64,000 bases of DNA from Natronolimnobius sp. AArcel1 (GTDB taxonomy: Archaea; Halobacteriota; Halobacteria; Halobacteriales; Natrialbaceae). The stretch covers positions 434,001 to 498,000 of the forward strand of contig NZ_JAAKXY010000005.1 of the NCBI RefSeq assembly GCF_011043775.1. The letters run 5' to 3'. Positions 43,683 to 52,537 of the stretch are shown one piece after another; the first letter of the stretch is position 1; each line of letters opens with the position of its first letter. Made by a program: the position numbers and the translations under genes. The notes below the pieces were generated by a model. The model was not told the origin of the DNA. It did not search any database and worked only from the letters and a program-made list of their open reading frames with translations.

Positions 43683-44791
43683 TGGACTACCTCCTCGTTA
43701 TCAACGGATTGCTGGCTAGTGTTGTCTGCAGTCTCGGTAGTGACACCAGCGCCCGAAGGTGTCGAATCGGTTGTCTGAGAGCCTTCCCAGATGAACGCGG
43801 ATTCATCCGGTGTGCTAATGGGCCCAGATTCAGCGTCCTGTACAGCGACCTCGTCAGTTGAAGTGGAGTCTCCCTCATCTCGATTGAGAGCGTCGGAACC
43901 ATCTGGTAACGGACCCGAGGCACCAGCAGAGCTGCCATCTGATTCTGCGCCGCTACGTCGTGCTGCGAGCCAGATGGCACCAAGGCCAAGGAAGGAAAAA
44001 CTCGTGGCGAACGCTGCAGTGATCGCGAGTGGTGTCTGCACCAACATTGCAACGTAGATGCTGTATGGCATCACCAGAGACAGAATACCGAGTGTAAGCG
44101 TTAGATCCGCTGCATGGACGCCGACGACATCGTCCCCATCCATCCCATCAGCCGACTCGCCGTCTTGGTCACTGGAACGTGTGTGAGTCATCTCTGCGTC
44201 GGCTGCCGTTCCAGTGACCTCATCTGTGTCGTCTGTAGTGTTTGAGGCAGCTGCCGTCTCCCCCGGTGAATCAGGCGCTGTGTCGCTCGAGTCGTGTTCG
44301 ACGGACTGGAACAGCGACCAGAGTTCCGAGAGGACGAGGAATCCGACTGGAATGCCCACGAGCAACACGATACCAAGCGGTGTCGAGCCAAACTGGATGA
44401 CGTGACCGATAAGCGGAATCGTCAGGATAACCGACCCGAGGAGGTTATCTTCAGGAACGAGTTCCGTATCTGGCTCAGGATTTGCATCACCCTGCGTTTC
44501 GTACGCCACATTGCCGTTTTGTTCCTGGACATCGATCACGCGGTGTGTCACCGGCGTTGCCTCGTCGGCTTCGGCGTAGGTGATGACATCGCCGTCAGTG
44601 ATGGCTTCTGGGTCAGTCTCATCGACAATGACGACATCACCAGGCGAGAGTTCCGGCTCCATGCTGCCCGAGAGGACAACAAATCCGTGATCGGCACCAA
44701 TTACACCAGGAACGGCGTACACGATGAACGGTACAACAAGCGTGATCAACAGGACGATACCACCGATGTGAGCTAGTTTTCGGATATTCAT
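43679..44791 (-). CDS. sipW: SipW-type signal peptidase I with C-terminal extension
   Basis: 370 residues. The peptidase domain occupies about 1-165, with an N-terminal membrane helix, catalytic Ser43 in SGSMEP and the archaeal/SipW-type His83 in THRVIDV in place of Lys. A later Asp-rich segment (GDANPEPD) and a second helix complete it. A disordered, Thr/Ser/Asp-rich linker and two further helices (about 230-285) follow, then another acidic tail, making it longer than most. It overlaps both neighbours by four bases. Its likely role is to cleave the SipW-type signal peptides of the exported proteins encoded beside it. Confidence 0.92.
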   Translation of the reverse strand: MNIRKLAHIGGIVLLITLVVPFIVYAVPGVIGADHGFVVLSGSMEPELSPGDVVIVDETDPEAITDGDVITYAEADEATPVTHRVIDVQEQNGNVAYETQGDANPEPDTELVPEDNLLGSVILTIPLIGHVIQFGSTPLGIVLLVGIPVGFLVLSELWSLFQSVEHDSSDTAPDSPGETAAASNTTDDTDEVTGTAADAEMTHTRSSDQDGESADGMDGDDVVGVHAADLTLTLGILSLVMPYSIYVAMLVQTPLAITAAFATSFSFLGLGAIWLAARRSGAESDGSSAGASGPLPDGSDALNRDEGDSTSTDEVAVQDAESGPISTPDESAFIWEGSQTTDSTPSGAGVTTETADNTSQQSVDNEEVVQ

Positions 44792-45885
44792 CGGGAATCA
44801 CCAGCCTCCGCAGGTGGGCAGACGTAAACCGAGAGGTTGCTAATCGCCGGCCGCTCGCTATCGTCGACGGAATCAGGGTCAGTTTTTGCGTCGCCATGGG
44901 CAGCACAGACCGACTGTCGTGTCCGGGTGAGCGGCGGCGACACGTCGTAGCTTGCAACCCGTGAGTCAGGATCGCTTGGCGGGTCCATTGGCCGTCCACC
45001 ACCGACCGTCACTCGACAGATTGGTGGGGCACCGTTCTCGTCGCCATCTTCTAAGAGCCGAATGCGTGAACACACCGTCTCAGCACCAGCCCCCTCTCCC
45101 TTATTCGTCACCCCCAACACCTCGAGTTGGTACTCGTGATCAACTGTAAATCTGTCATCTAATTCGTCGAATTCGTATACGCGCGGCTCCAGCTGATCGC
45201 CTTCAACATCGAGTTTGCCCAGTTCGACACAGTCAGGACACTTGAGTTCCGGACAGTCCTCAGTTGGGTCGAACGGGTTCTTGAGGTCAGCAGGCTGTGA
45301 GCGACATTGCTGAGCAAACAGGCGAAACGAAAAGTCTGCCTGTGCGTTGACGGTCCACTCCGCGTCGGCCGGTAGTTCGTACTCAAGTTCCAACGAAAGA
45401 TCATCGTCTGCGGAGAAGCAGGTGTCTTCGCTCTGATCATCGAGATGGACGCCTCCACTGAATGTTCGACGGAGCGCAGACAGCGAGCCGGAGTCACCGT
45501 CCGTTGGGAACAACTGGGTTTCCTCACCGTTGCGAACAAATACGACGCTGACCTCGAGTGCATCAGCAAGCGGGTCGACGGTAGATGGACAGGCTGTTTT
45601 GAGCCAGAGGTGTGATGGATTTCCGTCAAGTGTCAGCGAAAATGTTTCGGAGTCTCGGTCGCCAGGTTCGATATCACTGAACGAGACAGTAAGTTCGTCA
45701 TCAGTACTGTTACACCTCGAGCAGTCAATTTCAACCGAGACCTCACCCGCCTGAATCGTTGCTGAATTGCGCTCAGAGTGTGCGAGGCGGGCAGCAGTAA
45801 CACCAGCGGTCGCACCAAGGGCGCCGGCACCGGCAACGGCTCCGAGCAGTTGTCGGCGAGTCGGTTCGGTAGATCGGTTTGTCAT
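44788..45885 (-). CDS. SipW-dependent exported protein
   Basis: 365 residues. The N-terminus has twin Arg (TRRQLLGAVAGAGALGATAGV) suggesting Tat export, then a TasA-like mature start (NSATIQAGEVSVEIDC). The middle has paired cysteines, and the segment FSFRLFAQQCRSQ matches a motif repeated in the neighbouring exported proteins. The last 130 residues form a separate Cys-containing acidic domain without a known fold. It is the first gene of the unit ending with sipW and the small acidic protein, all with four-base overlaps. An extracellular structural or surface protein is inferred. Confidence 0.85.
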   Translation of the reverse strand: MTNRSTEPTRRQLLGAVAGAGALGATAGVTAARLAHSERNSATIQAGEVSVEIDCSRCNSTDDELTVSFSDIEPGDRDSETFSLTLDGNPSHLWLKTACPSTVDPLADALEVSVVFVRNGEETQLFPTDGDSGSLSALRRTFSGGVHLDDQSEDTCFSADDDLSLELEYELPADAEWTVNAQADFSFRLFAQQCRSQPADLKNPFDPTEDCPELKCPDCVELGKLDVEGDQLEPRVYEFDELDDRFTVDHEYQLEVLGVTNKGEGAGAETVCSRIRLLEDGDENGAPPICRVTVGGGRPMDPPSDPDSRVASYDVSPPLTRTRQSVCAAHGDAKTDPDSVDDSERPAISNLSVYVCPPAEAGDSR

Positions 45886-46218
45886 GAGTCACACTCTGCG
45901 GTTGGCGGGTTCGTTCCAGGCCAGTCGACCACTCGGTGGAGAGACGATCATGGTCTCATCCTGTTTTCGTCGCTCGTTCAATCGGTACGGAAGCACGGAC
46001 GTTTCAACTGAGAGGCCTGGAATACTGTGTTGGCTCACAGACGGACAACTCATAAGCATACAGTGTGTACCGGGTCGAACACCGACCAACAAGCATCGCT
46101 TACCGGCTTTCAAGCATGTGCTGTTGGACCGCGCCGGCGTGTGAAACTGGAGTCCCCACGGTATTGAACCCCGTTCAGACCTGGTTGGGAAGTCGTGAAG
46201 TATCATTGTCAGTCGTCG
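45886..46218. other. Intergenic within the SipW cluster
   Basis: About 330 bases upstream of the sipW unit and downstream of the next exported-protein gene. A 105-codon frame on the minus strand shows no coding signature. The promoter of the sipW unit should lie here, but no clear TATA box was found. Confidence 0.4.
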
Positions 46219-46914
46219 TTAGCACTGTGTGGCATCAAAGGAGAGATCAAACTCAAGAGAGTCTCCCTGTGCCGCGTTGATGTTCGGTTGATCCGGCGGG
46301 AACGACCAGCCAAACGTGACTGTAACGCCGTCGCCACCAGACTCGAGACAGCGTCCCCCAAGCCGTTCAGGAGTTCCAGTAAGGTCGATACCATCACGGA
46401 ATACGGCCGCAAGATCCTCGAGCGTGCCATCAGCCTCAGGGTGGACGAGTGATTCACCAAGGTCTTGCTCGCCGTTATCACCGCCGAACGCGGAGATTCC
46501 CAAGAGTCCGCCGTCATACCAGACAGACCCGTTGATAAACGCTTGCAACGGTGAGGACTCGCCCGAAGCAAGATCGAACGCCATCGACGGCACGACTGCA
46601 AGACTCGAGTCCTCACTCTCGAGGCGGAGCCGAACACTTAGCGAGCCCGAATCACCTGGCAAGACGTTCCCCACAGAAATTCCCGGCTCGCTCGACGAGG
46701 CTGTGCCATCGCTGTCGTCCAGTGGCGTCAGCGTTGCGCCGTTGTACGTTTCTCGCCAGTCAGCAACGAGTCCATCAACGCTGTCGGTTGCTATCGCCGT
46801 GGTTCTGGTGAACGACTGACTACGGTCAGTCGTCAGGGCAACGCTGGCGGTCGTGATCGAGACGCCGCCAACCAGCCCAGCGAGTACCGTTCGTCGTGGG
46901 ATTCGGTCAGGCAT
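46219..46914 (-). CDS. SipW-dependent exported protein, short form
   Basis: 231 residues from the ATG at 46914 (MPDRIPRRTVLAGLVGG), which keeps a Tat-like twin-Arg signal. The mature chain has a beta-rich, Ser/Gly/Asp-rich composition. It ends with QGDSLEFDLSFDATQC, the same motif that closes the related proteins at 47030 and 48468. No known enzyme motif is present. The frame runs further upstream to 46983 through a tRNA-like T-arm sequence and was not used. A secreted beta-sandwich subunit is inferred. Confidence 0.82.
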   Translation of the reverse strand: MPDRIPRRTVLAGLVGGVSITTASVALTTDRSQSFTRTTAIATDSVDGLVADWRETYNGATLTPLDDSDGTASSSEPGISVGNVLPGDSGSLSVRLRLESEDSSLAVVPSMAFDLASGESSPLQAFINGSVWYDGGLLGISAFGGDNGEQDLGESLVHPEADGTLEDLAAVFRDGIDLTGTPERLGGRCLESGGDGVTVTFGWSFPPDQPNINAAQGDSLEFDLSFDATQC

Positions 46915-46954
46915 ATCTTGTCGAGAGCGTACGCACGGTGTACGAAAACCCGCC

Positions 46955-46971
46955 GGCGGAATCGAACCGCC
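46955..46971 (-). other. tRNA-like T-arm fragment
   Basis: GGCGG-TTCGATT-CCGCC on the minus strand matches a tRNA T-arm (5-bp stem, TTCRANY loop). It is followed by GGCGGGT as a possible 3' acceptor strand, but no 5' acceptor or anticodon arm was found upstream. It may be an attachment-site remnant or a chance match. Confidence 0.3.
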
Positions 46972-47029
46972 GAATGCCAGCACGGGTCAGGGTGTGTGAA
47001 TGACAATGAACAATGGGCCCTGGCCGCCG

Positions 47030-48436
47030 TTAGACTCCGGATGGACCAGACGGCAGGGTGTTGTGGCGACACTGTTCGGTGTAGAATCCAAGATCAAAGC
47101 TCAGCGATCGCCCCTGCAACTCGTTGATATCCTCGAGGTGCTCTGGTGTCGTCGTTGGGAGACACCATTTGAAGGCGACACAGAACGTCTCATCCGGCGG
47201 GAAACACGGTGGGATAACGTCATCATCAGGGCAGTACCGGAACTCGATGACGTTAATCTCGTCTTCGTTGTCGTTCTCTGGAATACGAACATTGGTCTGT
47301 CCGGTCGTACAGCCATCGAACGTCACGAGGGTGTCCCCATCCTCGTTGATCACGAGTTCTCCAAACCCGAAGTCATCACTCGAGTCGACAATATCCCAGT
47401 CGAATCGCGTGATTTCCGAGAGATCATCCGCGTCTGCATCGACGGCCGTCCGCTCGAGTCCGTCCGATGTTGGGATCTGTAAGTCCGACAGGACAACATC
47501 GAACCAGACCGAACCATCGACAGAGACGAGTTTGAGTTCAATCTCAACTTCATCGACACCATCGTCGTTCTCGTCTCGAATCTCTAGGACCTCTCCGTTC
47601 TCGATGTGGACACCGTTCTCTTCGAACGTAATCGGCTCGAGTGGTTGTGGGTCAGTTGGATCACCACCAGCATCGACCCCACTGCCGTCGTAGACGTCTG
47701 GGTTGAGGAATCGTCCGTCGGGTGAGAGACGGTCCTCGAGGAACGTCTTGAGATCGGTTGTCTCGATAAAGACGACATCGCCGTCGTCCTCGAGGAGTGT
47801 GTTCGTACACCCGAGATCGTACCAGGCTTGGACTTGGATGGCTTCTGCTAACTCCGCATCGTAGTCACCGATGTCGGCAAGCATCCAGATGTACCCAGAG
47901 TTATCGCACAGGTGGAGACTGAACGTGACCTCACCGCAGTCTCCTGGCTTCACATCGTCGAGTTCGATCAACCGCTGCTGTTCGGGTTCGACTCCGTTTG
48001 CAAAGTCAGCTGGATCCTCGAAGTTTGAAAGCGTCTCACAGGTCAGATACTCCTGAATGTTTGCGCCTTCTTCAGGATCCTCGACTTCGTCCATGTACGA
48101 CACCTCGTCCGACTGGTCAGCGAATTCCCCATCGTCAAAGGCACTGAGATCGAGCGACTGCATACCGTTGGTGTCGTGATCTGGGTGTGCGTTGACGAAC
48201 GGATACCCTGCGTCACCGTACGGTGCGTAGTGATCCTGGTTCGTCTCCGGACCGAAGTACAACTGTTGCCAGTCGATTCTGAGGTCAAGTTCGCCAGCGG
48301 TCAGTTCGTTCCCTTCGAACGACTCTTGATCACTAAAGAGCGCACTCGTCCCCAGCCCGGCCCCCGCCGACAACGCGCCGATGGCACCGATTCCAGCGAG
48401 GGCCTTGCGTCGCGTCAATGTAATTTTCTTACTCAT
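47030..48436 (-). CDS. SipW-dependent exported protein, TasA/camelysin-like, long form
   Basis: 468 residues. The N-terminus has twin Arg (LTRRKALAGIGAIG) and the SipW-type junction TSALFSDQESFEGN, then ELTAGELDLRIDW, as at the mature start of TasA/camelysin proteins. Middle segments are Asp-rich with a short cysteine-containing sheet (GDCGEVTFSLHLCDNSGYIW). The C-terminus has RSLSFDLGFYTEQCRHN. The acidic content fits calcium binding and a salt-adapted extracellular protein. It is encoded 31 bases downstream of a close relative, so the two form an operon and are probably exported together. Confidence 0.88.
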   Translation of the reverse strand: MSKKITLTRRKALAGIGAIGALSAGAGLGTSALFSDQESFEGNELTAGELDLRIDWQQLYFGPETNQDHYAPYGDAGYPFVNAHPDHDTNGMQSLDLSAFDDGEFADQSDEVSYMDEVEDPEEGANIQEYLTCETLSNFEDPADFANGVEPEQQRLIELDDVKPGDCGEVTFSLHLCDNSGYIWMLADIGDYDAELAEAIQVQAWYDLGCTNTLLEDDGDVVFIETTDLKTFLEDRLSPDGRFLNPDVYDGSGVDAGGDPTDPQPLEPITFEENGVHIENGEVLEIRDENDDGVDEVEIELKLVSVDGSVWFDVVLSDLQIPTSDGLERTAVDADADDLSEITRFDWDIVDSSDDFGFGELVINEDGDTLVTFDGCTTGQTNVRIPENDNEDEINVIEFRYCPDDDVIPPCFPPDETFCVAFKWCLPTTTPEHLEDINELQGRSLSFDLGFYTEQCRHNTLPSGPSGV

Positions 48437-48467
48437 ATGGAATCAGGATGTGAGTATCGGCGACGGG

Positions 48468-49241
48468 TTAGTCGTCGGACTCCTCGTCTCCGACCGTTGC
48501 AGCAGCACGCGCGACGAATTCTTCGAGATCGTCGTTGTGTCGCTGCTGTTCAGCGTAGAATGCCAGATCCCACTCGAGGACAGCCCCCTGCAGTTCGTTT
48601 CCGACGTCGGTCGGAATGCTCAGTTCGATGCAGAGTTCCTGTGACTCCTCGATCTCGAAGTCAGCAGCATCCCCATCCTCGTCGACGAGTAGTTCGCCGT
48701 CTGCGAGGGAATCAAGGAGGTCCGCGAGCGAGTCGTACTCCGCGATGGTCTCGTCCTCGAGCGTCACGTCGTCGACCTCCGTCGCTTCGGCGACGGTCGT
48801 GAGGTCGTCTTCGTCATCGACGTCCCAAAGGTCGTCCAGGTCGACGTTCTCGGCTTCGACGCCGTCGTAATCGCTGCTGTCAGCAGCAAGTGCGACGTAG
48901 CCGGGATTTTCGTCAACAGTAATCTCCCAGCAGAATTCGTACTCGTCACCGGGTTTGGCGTCTTCGATTTCAATCGTTTCAGTGGCCCAGAGACCGTCCC
49001 CGCCACTCACTTCATCAAAGAACATCTCGTCCGGACCGATTCCATCCTGATCAATGTCGTGGACAAGTTGTTCAACACTCAGTGCGAACTCACCGGCTGT
49101 GATCGTGTTGTCCTCAAAAGACTCCTGATCACTGAAATACGCGCTCGTTCCGATGCCTGCGCCTGCGGATGCGATACCAATACCGGCGAGGCCACCAAGG
49201 GCACGTCGCCGCGTCAGTCGAAGTTTGTTGTCGTCGGTCAT
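48468..49241 (-). CDS. SipW-dependent exported protein, TasA/camelysin-like
   Basis: 257 residues starting at 49241; a longer frame to 49391 has no signal-like N-terminus. A twin-Arg signal (LTRRRALGGLAGIG) leads to TSAYFSDQESFEDN and TITAGEFALSVE, nearly the same junction as the next gene. GDEYEFCWEITVDENPGYVAL matches the Cys-containing sheet region, and VLEWDLAFYAEQQRHN the C-terminal motif. The two cysteines of the related proteins are only partly kept. It is the first gene of the pair and faces an intergenic region shared with a winged-helix regulator. Confidence 0.88.
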   Translation of the reverse strand: MTDDNKLRLTRRRALGGLAGIGIASAGAGIGTSAYFSDQESFEDNTITAGEFALSVEQLVHDIDQDGIGPDEMFFDEVSGGDGLWATETIEIEDAKPGDEYEFCWEITVDENPGYVALAADSSDYDGVEAENVDLDDLWDVDDEDDLTTVAEATEVDDVTLEDETIAEYDSLADLLDSLADGELLVDEDGDAADFEIEESQELCIELSIPTDVGNELQGAVLEWDLAFYAEQQRHNDDLEEFVARAAATVGDEESDD

Positions 49242-49616
49242 GGTTGTAAGCCCCAAGTCGCCGGTGTTGTCGGCGGTTGGGTTGTTTTCATCCAGACCGG
49301 GTACCGGTGTAGTTATGAGCGAGCACGTCACCATCGAACGAATTGATAGAACGGTCGCCAAGATGTCGAACACTCCGTTGAGTCGCGTCAAATGGTGTAT
49401 TTGACTGACGTATGGTTCTCAACCCCACCTCCAAGAACCCGTCAATGCAGAATAAATTCTATATTTCTACTAGCTGGTGTTACTTGAAACAATATTGCTC
49501 GAGTACAAACACTGTATACGATACCGGTATGGAGTGTGTACATATGGTAGCTGGTAGCTACCCAGCATGTGGGGGATGACCGTGGATACCATGTCCACGT
49601 CGTTCAGTAGCAGACA
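49242..49616. other. Divergent promoter region of the SipW cluster
   Basis: About 375 bases between the divergent exported-protein operon and the first winged-helix/membrane regulator. It should hold both promoters. The part 49440-49540 is AT-rich. No operator repeat was recognised. Confidence 0.4.
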
Positions 49617-50156
49617 ATGTTCAACACGAACACCATTCCGGAAGAACAGATCTACGAAATACTCGCGAATCGCCGCCGGAGAGAGACCATTCGAGAGCTC
49701 ATGTACTCGAGTGAGGCAGCACCAATGTCGTTGCACCAACTATCGAAAGAGGTTGCAGCGCGGGAAACAGGGGAAACGCCTCCACCATCGAAGCTTCGCG
49801 AAAGCGTGTATAACTCGCTCCACCAGACACACCTTCCGAAGCTTCACGAACTCGGGATTGTCCAGTACGACCGCGACAGTCGAACCGTACAACTACACGA
49901 GCGTGCCCACGACGTCGACCAGTATATGGCGGTCGAAGCCGGGTATGGCATTACCTGGAGCGAAGTGTATCGAACGCTTGGCGTCCTCTCGCTGACTGTC
50001 CTATTGGCCGCATTGCTCGAGGCACCCGCCGTCTCGGCTGTCGACCCACTCTTGTGGTCTGCGGTCTTTCTGGTCGCGTTCACCATCGCCATTAGCGGAC
50101 AACTCTGGACAAACCGCTGGCAAATCGCTCGAGCGCTCCGATCGCCGACGCTCTGA
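49617..50156 (+). CDS. Winged-helix protein with two membrane helices (DUF7344-like)
   Basis: 179 residues. The N-terminal winged helix (about 8-100) contains ILANRRRRETIRELMYSS and SVYNSLHQTHLPKLHELGIVQYD, followed by two C-terminal helices (about 120-165). From memory this is the haloarchaeal DUF7344 type. A DNA-binding domain on a membrane anchor suggests a membrane-tethered regulator. It is divergent from the exported-protein operon, which is its most likely target. Three paralogues lie within 4 kb. Confidence 0.85.
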   Translation: MFNTNTIPEEQIYEILANRRRRETIRELMYSSEAAPMSLHQLSKEVAARETGETPPPSKLRESVYNSLHQTHLPKLHELGIVQYDRDSRTVQLHERAHDVDQYMAVEAGYGITWSEVYRTLGVLSLTVLLAALLEAPAVSAVDPLLWSAVFLVAFTIAISGQLWTNRWQIARALRSPTL

Positions 50157-50207
50157 TTTAATTTTTTGCGGAGAACGTCTAGGCAGACAACGGTCCCAGA
50201 TCGAGGC

Positions 50208-51083
50208 CTATTTCCGCCAGTCACTGACTGTAGTGGCCACTGTTGCCGATTCAGCTGCATCGAGATCGATCGGTACCTCAGCTATTCGAGTATCACAGTC
50301 TTCACACGTAACGACGGCAACGTCTAGAGTTCGACAACAGGACTCTACGACGCCGTGTGCCAGTGAGACCGTACCCGTACAGTTCGGGCAACGCTCGAGA
50401 AAGAATCGTAACGTCGCCAGTAACTCCATCCGGTCGTCGATAGAACGGCGGCCCCAGTCAGGGTCTCGCTGGGCGAGGACAACGGCTGCGGCGACGTCGG
50501 CTCGACAAGCCGCTTGTGACTCCCATCTCGCAATCGTGTCGCCGTCGTAGGTCGCGATAAACGACGACAGCTCCGACGAGACCGCAAGACGATCCGGAGA
50601 CAGCAACAAGATGTCAGCGATACCATGTCGAAGGTCACTCTCCGTGTTCGTACATGCCGACAGTGATTCGCGCCACGCCTGTGCGAACGACGGTGTCAAC
50701 AACAGGTCATCGACTCGAGGATCAGGTTCAATCGCCCCGATTCGACGCAACTCGACCTCCGGGTTGTACAACCCTCGAGCCGGATCGTCAGCCGTGTCAA
50801 ATATCGCAAGCAGCCAATCCGGAAGGTATCGCTTGGTCAGACGAGGTGTTCCGGGAACGAGATACCCTCGAAAATAGATGACACTCAGCGCACAGCCAAA
50901 CACGAAGAGCCCAGCAACGACACCACCAGCGGAACTGGCGCGTGCGACGACGCCAGCAATGAGGGCAATCACACCGGCCAGGAACGTATTGATGGCTGTA
51001 CAGGGAATACACCGATTGTCGCCAGTGTAGGCCGGGTTCTTGAATCGCTCGAGGAGTGTATCAAAGCGGTGTGTCCGTGGCAT
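50208..51083 (-). CDS. Membrane protein with cysteine pairs at both ends
   Basis: 291 residues; the ATG at 51083 was chosen because the extension to 51212 has no coding character. A CIPC pair near residue 25 precedes two membrane helices. A 180-residue soluble part follows with a C-terminal CPNC...CCRT...CEDCD cysteine set that could bind zinc. I do not recognise the family. It lies between two winged-helix paralogues, convergent with the first, and may belong functionally to that regulator group or to cell-surface maturation. Confidence 0.75.
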   Translation of the reverse strand: MPRTHRFDTLLERFKNPAYTGDNRCIPCTAINTFLAGVIALIAGVVARASSAGGVVAGLFVFGCALSVIYFRGYLVPGTPRLTKRYLPDWLLAIFDTADDPARGLYNPEVELRRIGAIEPDPRVDDLLLTPSFAQAWRESLSACTNTESDLRHGIADILLLSPDRLAVSSELSSFIATYDGDTIARWESQAACRADVAAAVVLAQRDPDWGRRSIDDRMELLATLRFFLERCPNCTGTVSLAHGVVESCCRTLDVAVVTCEDCDTRIAEVPIDLDAAESATVATTVSDWRK

Positions 51084-51281
51084 AGCACTCCTATTGTGGG
51101 TAGATCGGTAGTTACAGTGGCCGTACCGAGCTCCAAACCCCGTATTGTACGGAAACGCTGTCGAAATCACGGTTTGAATGGCATATTTGATCGACAGCAC
51201 AATCGATCGCACAGCTATTATGATATTAGATCACCAACAAGTAGAGTATTCTTATGCCTCATCTGGCGCGACTACTGTCAG

Positions 51282-51845
51282 ATGCAACGGGTTGGGACGG
51301 GCGGCGACGACCAGACCGAGACAGATGCACAATCGGACGCGCCCTCGAGGCCACAGATCGAAGCAACACGTGATGGAGCGTTCAAAATTCTTTCAAACCC
51401 GCGTCGACGGTATACGATCGAGTATCTGGTTCAGTCGGACGAAGAGGTCGTTCGACTGCGCGACGTTGCCGAACAGATCGCCGCCTGGGAAAACAACGTT
51501 TCGACGCAAGAGATTACCTACAAACAGCGAAAACGCGTCTACACGTCGCTCTACCAGACCCATTTGCCGAAAATGGATCGGGCAGGTGTGATCGAGTACG
51601 ATCAAAGCGCCGGCGTGATCCGGTCGACCCCAACGGTGGCAGACCTCGCAACCCACCTCAACTCGAGTACCCACGCACGCCGGTGGGAGAGGATTGGACT
51701 CCTCACTTCGTTTGGAAGTGGAATTGTGGCACTCAGTCTGACCGTGATGACAGCCGGAGGAACCGGCTCCGTAGGTGCGCTTGTGATTTCGGTCGTCTTT
51801 GTGTTGGTATCGATTGCACAGTACCGGAGTCGACGCTCAATTTGA
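51282..51845 (+). CDS. Winged-helix protein with C-terminal membrane helices (DUF7344-like)
   Basis: 187 residues. The polar N-terminal 25 residues are followed by a winged helix (ILSNPRRRYTIEYL, KQRKRVYTSLYQTHLPKMDRAGVIEYD) and two C-terminal membrane helices. It is a paralogue of the genes at 49617, 51837 and 52691. The upstream frame to 51069 lacks coding character and overlaps the divergent gene, so the ATG at 51282 is used. Its 3' end overlaps the convergent next gene by nine bases, so the two transcripts would be antisense at their ends. Confidence 0.85.
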   Translation: MQRVGTGGDDQTETDAQSDAPSRPQIEATRDGAFKILSNPRRRYTIEYLVQSDEEVVRLRDVAEQIAAWENNVSTQEITYKQRKRVYTSLYQTHLPKMDRAGVIEYDQSAGVIRSTPTVADLATHLNSSTHARRWERIGLLTSFGSGIVALSLTVMTAGGTGSVGALVISVVFVLVSIAQYRSRRSI

Positions 51846-52430
51846 GTCAGTAGAAGACACTTCGGGTGGCGGACCGCGCTGTGTCGAGCGCCCACGACAG
51901 GTCCGGTATCTGTGACACAGTCCAAGCACAACGAACAACAGTGACGTGCCAACAGCCCAGACATGACCAGAGTACCACGCAGCGGGGACGATTCCTACCC
52001 AGCCAAAGAGCGCGCCGACACAGAGCACTGCCGCAATAGCGGTATAGCGAACGCTCCAGGGAACACCAGCCCTGGGTACGACATCCATGTAGACAGTCAA
52101 CGTCTCGAGTGCATCAGTTGGACGAACAACAGTCTGGCGGGTGTCGTATCGAACGATATCCATTCGCTCGAGTTTTGGTAAGTGTGACTGGTGTAACGCG
52201 GTATACACACGCTTGCGTTGTTGTGGTGTCACAGCACTCGTTGACACCCCATTCTCCCAGGCGGCTACCTGTCGAGAAAGCGCTCGCAACGGAATGGGTT
52301 TCCCCACCTGGACGAGATGATGAAGCGTGAATCGCCGCCTCCTGTTTTGGAGGATCTGATACGCCATTTCACGGTCGACCGTCGTTTCAGACTGACCTGG
52401 CGAACGATCCCAGCCAAATTGCTGACCCAT
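51837..52430 (-). CDS. Winged-helix protein with membrane helices (DUF7344-like)
   Basis: 197 residues. The winged helix (ILQNRRRRFTLHHLV, then QQRKRVYTALHQSHLPKLERMDIVRYD) is followed by RQTVVRPTD and two membrane helices around residues 125-170. It is very close to the gene at 52691, so the pair arose by recent duplication. The tail GPPPEVSS is shared between them. The start was taken at the ATG rather than the adjacent GTG at 52433. Confidence 0.87.
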   Translation of the reverse strand: MGQQFGWDRSPGQSETTVDREMAYQILQNRRRRFTLHHLVQVGKPIPLRALSRQVAAWENGVSTSAVTPQQRKRVYTALHQSHLPKLERMDIVRYDTRQTVVRPTDALETLTVYMDVVPRAGVPWSVRYTAIAAVLCVGALFGWVGIVPAAWYSGHVWAVGTSLLFVVLGLCHRYRTCRGRSTQRGPPPEVSSTDSN

Positions 52431-52537
52431 CACACTTGGACACCGATCACTGTGGGTTCGATTCGAGTAACGCTCATTCCGTACTGACTCTTGTTAGCGA
52501 GTGGTCATAAATGACCTACCAGCATGCGGGGGTGTGC

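Noticed and set aside
45889-46206. A 105-codon minus-strand frame in the SipW cluster
   Set aside because: No signal peptide, fold or codon pattern; it lies in the expected promoter region of the sipW unit.
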